From Solirubrobacter sp963837485 (GTDB taxonomy: Bacteria; Actinomycetota; Thermoleophilia; Solirubrobacterales; Solirubrobacteraceae): a stretch of DNA of 64,000 nt. A program made the translations under genes and the position numbers. Positions 54,492 to 62,684 of this stretch are shown here, one piece after another (position 1 is the stretch's first letter; the number at the start of each line of letters is the position of its first letter). Location of the stretch: the NCBI GenBank assembly GCA_963837485.1, contig CAWINP010000008.1:310001-374000 (forward strand). The letters run 5' to 3'. The notes below the pieces were generated by a model. It did no database searches. It was not told the origin of the DNA and worked only from the letters and a program-made list of their open reading frames with translations.

Positions 54492-54584
54492 CGTCGCCGA
54501 AGATCGTCGCCGTGATCGCAGGGTCGCCGGTCCCGGCGAGCCTGAAGGCGAGGATCTGGCAGGCGAAACCCATAATCTGGCGCC

Positions 54585-55205
54585 GTGACCGGCGCCGATG
54601 CCCACCTCGCGCGCGACCCGGTGATGGCGCGCCTGATCGCCGACGGCGGGCCGCTGCCGCTCAAGCCCGACTCAGGCGGGCGCCCGCCCGACGTCTACGG
54701 CGCGCTGCTTCGCTCGATCACCGGCCAGCAGCTCTCAGTCAAGGCTGCGCGAGCGATCTACGGGCGGCTTACCGAGCGGTTCGGAGGGCGCCCGCCGACG
54801 CCGCGCGAGCTGCTCGACGACGATCCCGAGGAGCTTCGCGCCGCGGCCGGCCTCTCGCGCGCGAAGGTCGCCTCGCTGCGCTCGCTGGCCGAGCACGTGC
54901 TTGGCGGCGAGCTCGAGCTCGAGCGCCTGCACCGGTTCGGCGACGCGGAGGCGATCCGCGAACTGGTCGCCGTGAAGGGCATCGGCGAGTGGACCGCCCA
55001 CATGTTCCTGATGTTCACCCTGCACCGGCAGGACGTGCTGGCCACCGGCGACGTCGGCATCCGCAACGCGGCCATGCGCGCGTACGGCCTCGACGCGCCG
55101 CCGGACCCCGCGGCGCTGACCGAGCTCGCCGAGCCGTGGCGCCCCTATCGCACCCGCGCCTGCTTGTACCTGTGGCGCTCACTCGCCAACGAGCCGAATG
55201 CGTAA
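54585..55205 (+). CDS. DNA-3-methyladenine glycosylase II (HhH-GPD superfamily)
   Basis: The protein is 206 aa from a GTG at 54585. The core is SITGQQLSVKAARAIYGRL, ELVAVKGIGEWTAHMFLMFT (helix-hairpin-helix) and LATGDVGIRNAAMRAY, with the catalytic Asp in GDVG. Its small size and the absence of an Fe-S cluster motif point to AlkA-like alkylbase glycosylases of base excision repair. It is followed 35 nt later by the thioredoxin-like lipoprotein gene. Confidence 0.9.
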   Translation: MTGADAHLARDPVMARLIADGGPLPLKPDSGGRPPDVYGALLRSITGQQLSVKAARAIYGRLTERFGGRPPTPRELLDDDPEELRAAAGLSRAKVASLRSLAEHVLGGELELERLHRFGDAEAIRELVAVKGIGEWTAHMFLMFTLHRQDVLATGDVGIRNAAMRAYGLDAPPDPAALTELAEPWRPYRTRACLYLWRSLANEPNA

Positions 55206-55239
55206 CACCCTCATGTCCGTCAACTACCCTTGCGCGTCG

Positions 55240-56235
55240 ATGAAGCGCGTCCTCGTCCTCGGTTTGCTGCTGCTCGCCGCCGGTTGCGGCGGCAGCGACA
55301 AGACCACTTCCGATCCCGTCCAGTCCGTGCCGAACGACAACGGCGTCCGCGAAGCGGTCAAGAACGCGTCGCTTCCCGGCAAGGACGAGTTCCCGGCCCC
55401 GGCCGGCAAGACACTCGAGCAGCTCGCCAACACGCTCCAGGCCGGGCCGTCGCTGGCGATGGCCAGCTCGGTCTTCACGGTCGGGCCGAACCGGATGGCG
55501 TTCGGCGTGATCGCCAAGGACGGCACGCCCGTCTACGGCCAGACCGCCGTCTACGTCGCCCCGACCCCGAGCGACCCCGCCCAGGGCCCGTTCGTCGCGC
55601 CCGCCGACGTGCTGCTGACCCAGCCGCGCTACCGCTCCAAGCAGGCGGCGCTGACCACCGATCCGTTCTTTGCCGTCTATGGGGCCGACGTGCCGTTGAA
55701 GAAGTCCGGCCAGTACGCGGTGCTGACCGCGACCAAGGGCTCCAACGGGAGGCTGGTGGGCGCGCCCGGCAACATCAACGTGGTCAAGAAGTCCGCCGAC
55801 CCGATCCCCCAGATCGGCCAGCAGGCGCCCAAGGTGCACACGGACACGCTGGCGAAGGCCGGCGACGTGCGCAAGATCGACACGCGCGACCCTCCGAGCG
55901 ACATGCACGCGAAGGACTTCGCCGACGTGGTCGGCAAGCAGCCGGTCGCGCTGCTGTTCTCGACGCCGCAGCTGTGCCAGTCGCGCGTCTGCGGGCCGGT
56001 AACCGACATCGCGCTGCAGATGGAGTCCAAGTACGGCAACAAGATGACCTTCATCCACCAGGAGGTCTACGTCGACAACGATCCGAAGAAGGGCCTGCGG
56101 CCGCCGTTGCAGCAGTTCCACCTGCAGACGGAGCCGTGGCTGTTCGTGGTCAACAAGAAGGGCATCATCACGGGGCGCCTTGAGGGGTCGATCGGGGTGC
56201 GTGAGTTCGAGAACGCCGTGAAGTCCGGGCTGTGA
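55240..56235 (+). CDS. Exported thioredoxin-like lipoprotein
   Basis: The protein is 331 aa from an ATG at 55240. The signal peptide is MKRVLVLGLLLLAAGCGGSD with a lipobox cysteine at residue 16. Residues about 60-180 form an uncharacterised beta-rich domain (FTVGPNRMAFGVIAKDGTPV). About 225-331 form a thioredoxin-like domain (VALLFSTPQLCQSRVCGPVT) with a C-x4-C pair instead of CxxC. A cis-proline is expected in TEPWLFVVNKKGI. Its stop overlaps the next gene as GTGA, so the two probably work together, perhaps in copper or other metal handling. Confidence 0.85.
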   Translation: MKRVLVLGLLLLAAGCGGSDKTTSDPVQSVPNDNGVREAVKNASLPGKDEFPAPAGKTLEQLANTLQAGPSLAMASSVFTVGPNRMAFGVIAKDGTPVYGQTAVYVAPTPSDPAQGPFVAPADVLLTQPRYRSKQAALTTDPFFAVYGADVPLKKSGQYAVLTATKGSNGRLVGAPGNINVVKKSADPIPQIGQQAPKVHTDTLAKAGDVRKIDTRDPPSDMHAKDFADVVGKQPVALLFSTPQLCQSRVCGPVTDIALQMESKYGNKMTFIHQEVYVDNDPKKGLRPPLQQFHLQTEPWLFVVNKKGIITGRLEGSIGVREFENAVKSGL

Positions 56236-57617
56236 GGCACGCGCGGCGGGCGTTGACGGCGGCCGTCGCCGCCCTCGTTGCGCTGCCGGCCACCGCGGAC
56301 GCACATGGGCTCGTGCAGCGCGAGCAGCTGCCGATCCCGCAGTGGCTGTTCGCGTGGGCGGCGGCCGCGGTGCTCGTGATCTCGTTCTTCGCGCTCGCGG
56401 TGCTGTGGCCGCAGCCGCGGCTGGAGCGCGACTCGTGGCGGCCCATGCCCGGGGGGCGGTTCATCGCCAGTGCGCCGGTGCAGAACGGCTTCGGCCTCGT
56501 CGGCGTGTTCCTGTTCGCGGTGACGATCGTCGCCGGCTACGCGGGCTCCGGCACCGCGCTCGACAACTGGGCGCCGACGTTCATCCTGATCACGTTCTGG
56601 GTCGGACTCGTGTTCGCCTCGATCCTGTTCGGCGACATCTTCCGCGCGTTCAGCCCGTGGCGTGCGCTGGGCCGGCTCCTGCCGTCCCAGAACCGGCCGT
56701 ACCCGGAGAAATGGGGCCGCTGGCCGGCGGCGATCGGCCTGTTCGTCTTCGCCTGGATCGAGCTCGTGTCGGGCTGGGGCGACCATCCCGCCCGGCTCGT
56801 CACCGCCGCGCTGCTCTACACGTGCGGGACGCTGGCCTTCCAGTACGTCTACGGGGTCGACACATGGCAGCGCCGCGGCGAGGCGTTCGCGGTCTACTAC
56901 AACCTCTTCTCGCGCATGTCGATCTTCGAGACGCGAGACGGCGTCGTCGGCGTGCGCCCGCCGCTGGCCGGGCTCCCGCGGCTCGATCCCGCGGCGGGCA
57001 CGGTGGCGCTGGTGACCGTGATGATCGGCACCGTCACGTTCGACGGGCTCAGCCAGGGTCCGCTGTGGCAGAACCTCTCGGCCGACATCGTGGACGCGCT
57101 GGACGGCGCTTTCAGCGCCCTGAGCGCGGCGCGCATCGCCTCTACGCTCGGGCTCTTCCTCGGCGTCGGGCTGGTGGCCGGCTTCTACCGGCTCGGGATC
57201 GAGGGCGCCCGCTCGGTCGGCGGCGACCTCAACGTGGAGCAGCTCGAGAAGGGCTTCGTCCACACGCTGCTGCCGATCGCGGCCGTCTACGTCGCCGCGC
57301 ACTACTTCACGTTCCTGCTCTTCGAAGGCCAGGCGATCAACTACCTGGCGAGCGATCCGTTCGGGCAGGGTTGGGACCTGTTCGGCACGGTCACCTCCGG
57401 GATCGACTACTCGATCTTCCCTCAGAAGGACACCTGGTACGTGCAGGTCGCGTTCGTGGTCGTCGGCCACGTGGCCGCGCTCACGCTCGCGCACGACCGC
57501 GCGCTGACGTTGTACGGCGACGCGCGCCTGGCCGTGCGCTCGCAGTACTGGATGCTCGGGATCATGGTCGGCTTCACCTCGCTCGCGCTCTGGCTGCTGG
57601 CCCAGGCAGGCACCTGA
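56232..57617 (+). CDS. Polytopic membrane protein coupled to a thioredoxin-like lipoprotein
   Basis: The protein is 461 aa from a GTG at 56232. A signal peptide or first helix (about 1-24) is followed by DAHGLVQREQLPIPQWLFAW and about 11 more hydrophobic segments. Similar actinobacterial proteins are, as I remember, labelled fenitrothion hydrolase; I could not find a hydrolase motif, so I do not adopt that function. FGDIFRAFSPWRALGRLLPS and YVYGVDTWQRRGEAFAVYYN are conserved-looking loops. The function remains unknown. Confidence 0.78.
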   Translation: MRHARRALTAAVAALVALPATADAHGLVQREQLPIPQWLFAWAAAAVLVISFFALAVLWPQPRLERDSWRPMPGGRFIASAPVQNGFGLVGVFLFAVTIVAGYAGSGTALDNWAPTFILITFWVGLVFASILFGDIFRAFSPWRALGRLLPSQNRPYPEKWGRWPAAIGLFVFAWIELVSGWGDHPARLVTAALLYTCGTLAFQYVYGVDTWQRRGEAFAVYYNLFSRMSIFETRDGVVGVRPPLAGLPRLDPAAGTVALVTVMIGTVTFDGLSQGPLWQNLSADIVDALDGAFSALSAARIASTLGLFLGVGLVAGFYRLGIEGARSVGGDLNVEQLEKGFVHTLLPIAAVYVAAHYFTFLLFEGQAINYLASDPFGQGWDLFGTVTSGIDYSIFPQKDTWYVQVAFVVVGHVAALTLAHDRALTLYGDARLAVRSQYWMLGIMVGFTSLALWLLAQAGT

Positions 57618-57620
57618 CGC

Positions 57621-57647
57621 GGCAAGGTCGCGGCAACGGCCGGGCAA
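57621..57647 (+). promoter_or_regulatory. Triple GGCAA direct repeat with 11-bp spacing (copy 2)
   Basis: GGCAA occurs at 57621, 57632 and 57643. It begins 4 nt after the stop of the membrane protein and ends 23 nt before the ATG at 57671. It matches copy 1 at 31688-31714 in 23 of 27 positions, with the same phase and almost the same distance to the start (28 and 29 nt from the third repeat). Confidence 0.5.
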
Positions 57648-57670
57648 CGCCCGCCGTCCACCGTGATCGG

Positions 57671-59017
57671 ATGAAAAGGACCCCCTGGATCGCGGCGGCG
57701 GCCGCCTTGGTCGCGCTCGTGTGCGCGCCCGCCGCGATCGCCGACTCGATCGCCTACGTCCAAGACGGCAACGTCTGGCTGTCCACGCCGGACGGCTCGC
57801 GCTCCTACCAGGTGACGTTCTCCGGTGGCTACTCGGACGTCTCGCAGGCCGACGACGGCACGCTTGTCGCGCTCAACGGCGTGCGGCTGCACAAGCTCGA
57901 TCGCGCCGGCAACAAGCTGGCGGACTTCGACACGCCGGTCTCCGACACCCGGCCGGCGCCCGCGAAGACGTTCTACGGGCCGTATGACCCGGCGATCTCG
58001 CCCGACGGCACGAAGGTCGCCTACACCTACTACTACATGACGCAGTCGCAGAGCAACACGTGCTTCCCGCCGGAGTGCGTCGTCGCCATCAACGAGGGCG
58101 GCACCGGCTACTCGTGGTCGGATCGCCAGACCGGGTGGGACGACCCGGCGCTCGGCTACCACTCCGGCTGGCGCTTCCCGTCATGGGTCGACAACGACAT
58201 GACGATGCTCGCGAACCCGACGCACCTGCCCAACGACGACGTCATCCTCGACCGCATCAGCGACGGCGGCAACGGGCACGGCAACCTGGTCATGAACTGG
58301 TTCAGCGACCTTGTAGAGGCCAACCAGGGCGTCGGCGGCGGCGACATCTCGCGTGACAAGACCAAGCTCGCCTTCCGGACCGGCGAAAACGACTCGACGC
58401 TGACGATCTACTCGGTCCCGGCCTTCCCGACCGCGTGGAAGGACGGCGAGACCGACGCCAAGCCGTACGTCTGCTACCGCTACAGCGACCCGCCGGGAGG
58501 GAAGTTCGGCATCCCGACGTTCGCGCCGGACGGCGGCCGCGTCGCCTGGGCGGCCGGCGACGGTATCCACGTCGCGTCGGTGCCGTCGTTCGGCGGTGGC
58601 TGCACGCTCGAGGGCGCGACGCCGGCGCCGCCGCTGGTGATCCCGGGCGGCTCGCAGCCCGACTGGGGCCCGGCCGACGTGCCGCCGGCGCGCGTGACGC
58701 AGCCGAACGGCCCGGTGGGCAAGAACGACGCGCCGAAGCTGTCGGTGAAGGTCAAGCGCGCGCCCGGCGGCCTCAAGCTGACCGTCAAGGTCGCCAGCAA
58801 GGGCAGGCTCTCGGCGACCGTCAAGGCCAAGGGCAAGCTCGTCGGCAAGGCCGCCAAGCCGGTCAAGCAGGGGACCGCGACGCTGAAGGTGCGCGTCAAG
58901 GGCCGGCCGTCGAAGGTCTCCGTCGCGGTGACGTTCAAGCCGGCCTCGGGCGCCGTCCAGACCGGCACCGCCACCACCAACCTAAAGGGGTCAGGCACCT
59001 TTCGTAAACGTGCCTGA
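57671..59017 (+). CDS. Exported TolB/propeller-like protein
   Basis: The protein is 448 aa with a signal peptide cleaved near residue 24 (CAPAAIADS). Repeated motifs of the WD40-like PD40 type are visible (IAYVQDGNVWLSTPDGSRSY, YDPAISPDGTKVAYTYYYM, IPTFAPDGGRVAWAAGDG). They suggest a beta propeller at about 27-320. A proline-rich linker and a lysine-rich domain (LSVKVKRAPGGLKLTVKV) follow. The final 12 residues are encoded by the palindrome at 58982-59026, which also holds the stop codon. It carries the GGCAA motif upstream. Confidence 0.82.
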   Translation: MKRTPWIAAAAALVALVCAPAAIADSIAYVQDGNVWLSTPDGSRSYQVTFSGGYSDVSQADDGTLVALNGVRLHKLDRAGNKLADFDTPVSDTRPAPAKTFYGPYDPAISPDGTKVAYTYYYMTQSQSNTCFPPECVVAINEGGTGYSWSDRQTGWDDPALGYHSGWRFPSWVDNDMTMLANPTHLPNDDVILDRISDGGNGHGNLVMNWFSDLVEANQGVGGGDISRDKTKLAFRTGENDSTLTIYSVPAFPTAWKDGETDAKPYVCYRYSDPPGGKFGIPTFAPDGGRVAWAAGDGIHVASVPSFGGGCTLEGATPAPPLVIPGGSQPDWGPADVPPARVTQPNGPVGKNDAPKLSVKVKRAPGGLKLTVKVASKGRLSATVKAKGKLVGKAAKPVKQGTATLKVRVKGRPSKVSVAVTFKPASGAVQTGTATTNLKGSGTFRKRA

Positions 59018-59026
59018 CCCCTTTAG
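58982..59026. repeat. 17-bp perfect palindrome (REP-like) supplying two stop codons
   Basis: CTAAAGGGGTCAGGCAC (58982-58998) and GTGCCTGACCCCTTTAG (59010-59026) are perfect reverse complements around an 11-nt loop. The plus-strand propeller gene stops at TGA 59015-59017, and the minus-strand hydrolase stops at the TTA 59023-59025. The core GGGGTCAGGCAC is one I remember recurring as an intergenic palindrome in many genomes; no transposase is nearby. Such a strong stem should also act as a bidirectional terminator. Confidence 0.75.
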
Positions 59027-60288
59027 CAGGCGGATTGTGGGGGTGGGGCGCTCGGCTGGCGCGCCCCGCCCCATGCCGTCCACTCGCTCAACACCGGGCG
59101 GGCGGCGGTGAGGTCGGTGGTGATCAGGCCGGTGGGAAAGCGGTCGTCCTCGCGCAGCGTGTACTGGAACGCGACGGTCACGCGCGGATCGTTGAACCAC
59201 TGCACGAGCCGGTCGTGGAGCGCTTGGCAGCCCGCGTGCTCGTCGGCGATCGCGCGGGCGGCGGAGAGGTCCTCCGAGACGGCGCCGACCCCGGTCTCGG
59301 TGATCCAGAACGTGGGCGCCGGGCAGCCGTGGGCGGCGAGCGCGGTCGCCACCGGGTCGACCGGGTCGCGGCCGCCGATGTAGGCGTGCTGGCTCCAGAT
59401 CGGGCTCGAGCACGCTATGTCCTGGGGCAGCCCGGCGATGAAGTCCGGCACCGTGGTCACGTGCGGCTTGCGCGCGAGCAGGCCCGCGGTCTCGCCGAGC
59501 ACGATCTGCCGGTCGGTGCCGGCCAGCGCCCCGTGGAGCGCGCGCACGATCTGCGCGTACTGCGCGGCAGGGTCGCAGGCGCTGAGGAAATACGGGTGGT
59601 TGGGCTCGTTCCACGCGCTCCAGTAGCGCAGGTCGGCGCCCTCCTGGGCGGCCGCGGCGAGCACGTCGGTCACGAGCTGCTGATACGCCGGCAGCGCGTC
59701 GGGCCGCGGTGGGCGCGAGCGCGGCTGGATGCCCCGGCGCTCGCAGGACGACGGCGCCGCGGCCGCCCAGTCCGGCGTTCCGGTGATCACGACCAGCGCC
59801 TGCCAGCCGCCCTCGCGCTGGCGCGACGCCAGCGCGCGCAGCTGGTCGCGCACCCCGCCCCAGCCGAGGCACGGCTCGAGCGCGCGCATGCAGCCGGCGT
59901 TCGGCGCCGAGAGATCGGCCGGCGCGCCGGCGCGCGGCTGGATCGAGGCCCAGTCGACGACCAGCCGGTAGAACGCCGGGCGGATGGCGCCGAGCGCGTC
60001 GCGCCAGCGCGACCACGGCTCGGGGACCGGGCGGCCGGCCGGGCTCGCCACCAGGTTCGGGTTCGGCTCGGTCACGCCGATGGCCAGGCCCGGGCCGGCC
60101 GGGGGCGGCGTGGACACCGGCGCCGGACTCGGCGTCGGCGTGGCGACCGGGGTCGCGGCCGGGGAGGGCGCGGGGGGCACCGGCGGAGCGGCCTGCGAGT
60201 CGCCGTCCAGCCGCGGGATCGCGAAAGCCGCGCCGGCGATCGCGAGCGCGGACGCGGCAAGCGCAAGCCAATGGCGGGGCCGGTACAT
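59023..60288 (-). CDS. Exported glycoside hydrolase-like TIM-barrel protein (paralog 1)
   Basis: The protein is 421 aa. An N-terminal signal or TM segment (about 5-24) is followed by a Pro/Thr linker to residue 65. The barrel motifs are AIGVTEPNPNLV, FYRLVVDWASIQP, WSAWNEPNHPYF (acid/base Glu), SQHAYIG and FWITETGVG (nucleophile Glu). This is the clan GH-A pattern. It is about 45 percent similar to the next gene by eye and has the same domain order. The stop codon lies inside the palindrome at 58982-59026. The polysaccharide substrate is unknown. Confidence 0.85.
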   Translation of the reverse strand: MYRPRHWLALAASALAIAGAAFAIPRLDGDSQAAPPVPPAPSPAATPVATPTPSPAPVSTPPPAGPGLAIGVTEPNPNLVASPAGRPVPEPWSRWRDALGAIRPAFYRLVVDWASIQPRAGAPADLSAPNAGCMRALEPCLGWGGVRDQLRALASRQREGGWQALVVITGTPDWAAAAPSSCERRGIQPRSRPPRPDALPAYQQLVTDVLAAAAQEGADLRYWSAWNEPNHPYFLSACDPAAQYAQIVRALHGALAGTDRQIVLGETAGLLARKPHVTTVPDFIAGLPQDIACSSPIWSQHAYIGGRDPVDPVATALAAHGCPAPTFWITETGVGAVSEDLSAARAIADEHAGCQALHDRLVQWFNDPRVTVAFQYTLREDDRFPTGLITTDLTAARPVLSEWTAWGGARQPSAPPPQSAC

Positions 60289-60356
60289 CCACCTTCGAGG
60301 CTACGAGGCTGTCGCGCCGGTGGGAACCGGCGTCGGCAGAGATACGAGCCGCGGCG

Positions 60357-61613
60357 CTACTGGCAGCTGTCGGGCGGCGGCGGGTCGGTCGCCTTCGGCC
60401 GCGCCTCGCCGCCCCACGCCTGCCATTCGGCGAGCGCGGGGAACGCGCCCGAGAGGTCAGTCTTCACGAGCCCGGTCGGGAACAGGTCGTCCTCGCGGAA
60501 CGTGTATTGGAACGCGGCGGTCACGCGGTCGTCGCGGTCCCACTGCACGAGCCGCTTGTGCAGCCGCTTGCAGGCGGCCAGCTGGGCGGCCGGCGACTTG
60601 CGCGGCTTCTCGCCGCTGTGCGGCGCGCCGACGCCGGTCTCGGTGATCCACAGCGCCGGCCTGGCGCAGCCCTTCCGCGTCAACGCGCGCTCGACGTCGT
60701 CGACCGGGTTCACGCCGCCGATGTAGCCGTGCTGGGTCCACACCTTCACGCCGCACGCCAGGTCCTTCGGCACGTCGGAGATGAACTCGTCAACCGACGC
60801 TGACTTCGGGCCCGGATCCGGGAGCCCGGCGAGCTCTCCGAGCACGAGCTCCTGGTCGCCCGGCGCCTTGTCGAGCTGCGCCTTGAGCGTCCGCGCCAGC
60901 TCGACGTACGGCCCGACCGCCGCCGACTTGGCCGACGTCGCGCAGCGCTCACGCTGGGGCGAGATGAAGAACGGATGGTTCGGCTCGTTCCAGGGCGCCC
61001 AGTAGCGCAGGTTGACGCCGTCGCGCCGCGCCTCCTCGAGCACGAAGTTCACGAACACGCCGTAGGCCTTCATCCCGTAGCCGGGCTTGGGCGGGCGCGA
61101 GCGCGGGAGCGTGCCCTTGCGCTCGCAGCCCGACGGCGGCGACGCGGCCCACTCGGGCGTGCCCACGAGCACGACGAGCGCCTCCCAGCCGCCGTCGGCC
61201 TTCTGACGCTCGCCGAGCGCCTTGAAGACCGAGCGGATGCCGCCGAACGCGCCGCACGGCGGCTTGTCGCGCAGGCAGCCCTGGTTGGGCGAGTCGAAGA
61301 TCGGCGGGTTGCCGGCCTCCGGCTGCAGCGCCGACCAGTCGACGATCACCCGGTAGTAGGCGGGGTGCATCTTCACCAGCTGGTCGCGCCAGCGTGAGAA
61401 CTCCGGCGCGACGTCGCCCACCGCGAAGAAGTTCGGGTTCGGCTCGGTGATGCCGACGGCCAGCGCGGGCGCGTCCGGCGGCGGGCCCTCGGTCCCCTTG
61501 GCCGGCCCCGGCGAGGTCTTCGGGGGTGCCGGCTTGGACTTCTGGCCTCCGCCGCAGCCACCGAGCAGGGCCGCTGCGACCAGCGCCGCGCCGAAGGCGC
61601 GGCGGTGCGGCAT
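60357..61613 (-). CDS. Glycoside hydrolase-like lipoprotein (paralog 2)
   Basis: The protein is 418 aa from an ATG at 61613 that overlaps the erpA stop (TGATG). It has a lipobox in VAAALLGGCGGGQ (Cys at about 20), then a short Pro/Lys linker. Barrel motifs are AVGITEPNPNFF, YYRVIVDWSALQP, WAPWNEPNHPFF and LWITETGVG, matching paralog 1. The catalytic glutamates are in WNEPN and ITETG. The duplication kept one lipid-anchored and one probably membrane-anchored form. Confidence 0.87.
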   Translation of the reverse strand: MPHRRAFGAALVAAALLGGCGGGQKSKPAPPKTSPGPAKGTEGPPPDAPALAVGITEPNPNFFAVGDVAPEFSRWRDQLVKMHPAYYRVIVDWSALQPEAGNPPIFDSPNQGCLRDKPPCGAFGGIRSVFKALGERQKADGGWEALVVLVGTPEWAASPPSGCERKGTLPRSRPPKPGYGMKAYGVFVNFVLEEARRDGVNLRYWAPWNEPNHPFFISPQRERCATSAKSAAVGPYVELARTLKAQLDKAPGDQELVLGELAGLPDPGPKSASVDEFISDVPKDLACGVKVWTQHGYIGGVNPVDDVERALTRKGCARPALWITETGVGAPHSGEKPRKSPAAQLAACKRLHKRLVQWDRDDRVTAAFQYTFREDDLFPTGLVKTDLSGAFPALAEWQAWGGEARPKATDPPPPDSCQ

Positions 61614-61966
61614 CAGACCGCGGAGACCTCTTCCTCCTCGGCCACCCGGAACGAGGAGCCGCAGCCGCAGGCCGCGATCACGTTCGGGTTCTCGACCTTG
61701 AAGCCGGCGCCCTGCAGGCCCTCGACGTAGTCCACGATCGCGCCCTTGACGTAGGGCAGCGAGGGACCATCGACGAGGATGCGAAGGCCATGGTCCTCGA
61801 ACACCTCGTCGCCTTCGCGCTGCGTGTCGAATGCGAGCGCATACTGGAAGCCGGAGCAGCCACCGCCCCGGACGCCCACGCGCAGACCCGAGGTCAGGAT
61901 GTCGGCGCTCTGGGAGGCGAGGAACTCCTGGACCTTCTCGGCGCCCTTTTCGGTGAAGGTGATCAC
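61613..61966 (-). CDS. erpA: A-type iron-sulfur cluster carrier (ErpA/IscA family)
   Basis: The protein is 117 aa from a GTG at 61966. The three cluster-binding cysteines are in GVRGGGCSGFQYALAF and ACGCGSSF. It carries [2Fe-2S] or [4Fe-4S] clusters to target proteins. It is divergent from bolA and grxD, with which it forms a common functional set. Its stop is overlapped by the hydrolase gene (TGATG), so a hydrolase is co-transcribed with it. The C-terminus has an acidic EEEE run. Confidence 0.94.
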   Translation of the reverse strand: MITFTEKGAEKVQEFLASQSADILTSGLRVGVRGGGCSGFQYALAFDTQREGDEVFEDHGLRILVDGPSLPYVKGAIVDYVEGLQGAGFKVENPNVIAACGCGSSFRVAEEEEVSAV

Positions 61967-62002
61967 TATACGAAGTGTAGCGGCCGCTAGGCTTGAAACT
62001 TG

Positions 62003-62230
62003 ATGCCATCGACCGAGGAGCTGAAGGAGCGCATCGAGGCCGCCATACCCGGTGCGCGCGCGGACGTCACCGACCTCACCGGAGGCGGCGATCATTTCCG
62101 GGCCACCGTCGTGGCGCCGGCGTTCGCAGGTCTGAGCCGCATCGAGCAGCACCGCCGCGTCTACGCGGTGTTCGGGCCGGAGATCGGCGGTCCGATCCAC
62201 GCCCTGTCCCTCGTCACCAAGGCGGAGTAG
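62003..62230 (+). CDS. bolA: BolA-family protein
   Basis: The protein is 75 aa from an ATG at 62003; an in-frame TTG one codon upstream is less likely. The BolA fold is marked by STEELKERIEAAIPGARADV and HFRATVVAPAFAGLSRIEQH, then GGPIHALSLVTKAE. BolA proteins pair with monothiol glutaredoxins to hold or transfer [2Fe-2S] clusters, and the gene is followed 2 nt later by grxD. TAGGCT at 61988-61993 is a possible -10 box. Confidence 0.92.
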   Translation: MPSTEELKERIEAAIPGARADVTDLTGGGDHFRATVVAPAFAGLSRIEQHRRVYAVFGPEIGGPIHALSLVTKAE

Positions 62231-62232
62231 TT

Positions 62233-62628
62233 GTGAGCGACACCAGCAGCCCCATCCGGGACGCCATCAACGAGGCGATCGCCGAGCACGACGTCATCCT
62301 CTTCATGAAGGGAACGCCCGAGCAGCCGCGGTGCGGCTTCTCGGCGCGCACGGTCGCGGCCCTCGACTCGCTCGGCACGCCCTTCGCCGCCGTCGACATC
62401 CTCCCCGACCCGCGAATCCGGCAGGAGCTGTCGGCCATCTCCAACTGGCCGACGATCCCGCAGCTGTTCGTGAAGGGGGAGCTGGTCGGCGGCTGCGACA
62501 TCGTGACCGAGATGTACGAGTCGGGCGAGCTCGCCCAGGTGCTCGGCGTCGAGCCCCAGGCCGGGGAGGGGCCCGCGGGCGTCGCGCCCGACGCGGGCCC
62601 GATGCAGATCGAGAACCGCCTTTCTTAG
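62233..62628 (+). CDS. grxD: Monothiol glutaredoxin (Grx4 type)
   Basis: The protein is 131 aa from a GTG at 62233. The active site CGFS lies in MKGTPEQPRCGFSARTVAAL. ISNWPTIPQLFVKGELVGGC contains the cis-proline and glutathione-binding loop typical of Grx4. The C-terminal 25 residues are an extra Gly/Pro/Ala tail. It carries Fe-S clusters together with BolA. Confidence 0.95.
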   Translation: MSDTSSPIRDAINEAIAEHDVILFMKGTPEQPRCGFSARTVAALDSLGTPFAAVDILPDPRIRQELSAISNWPTIPQLFVKGELVGGCDIVTEMYESGELAQVLGVEPQAGEGPAGVAPDAGPMQIENRLS

Positions 62629-62658
62629 CGTCTTCTCAGCGACTCCTTAGCGGTCTGT

Positions 62659-62684
62659 CCGCCGCAGCCGGTGTGCTGCGGCGG
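62659..62684. terminator. Hairpin between grxD and the beta-lactamase-like gene
   Basis: CCGCCGCAGC (62659-62668) and GCTGCGGCGG (62675-62684) form a perfect 10-bp stem with a 6-nt loop, 31 nt after the grxD stop. Its last base is the G of the GTG assigned to the next gene, so either the hairpin ends grxD transcripts or the start of the next gene is elsewhere. Confidence 0.5.

Noticed and set aside
56232..57617. Fenitrothion hydrolase function
   Set aside because: Only a remembered label of similar proteins supports it. The sequence is a polytopic membrane protein without a visible metal- or serine-hydrolase motif.
58991..60292. Long minus-strand open frame overlapping the hydrolase paralog 1 gene
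   Set aside because: It is Arg/Ala/Gly-rich antisense-like sequence in another frame, and the hydrolase motifs are in the 59023-60288 frame.
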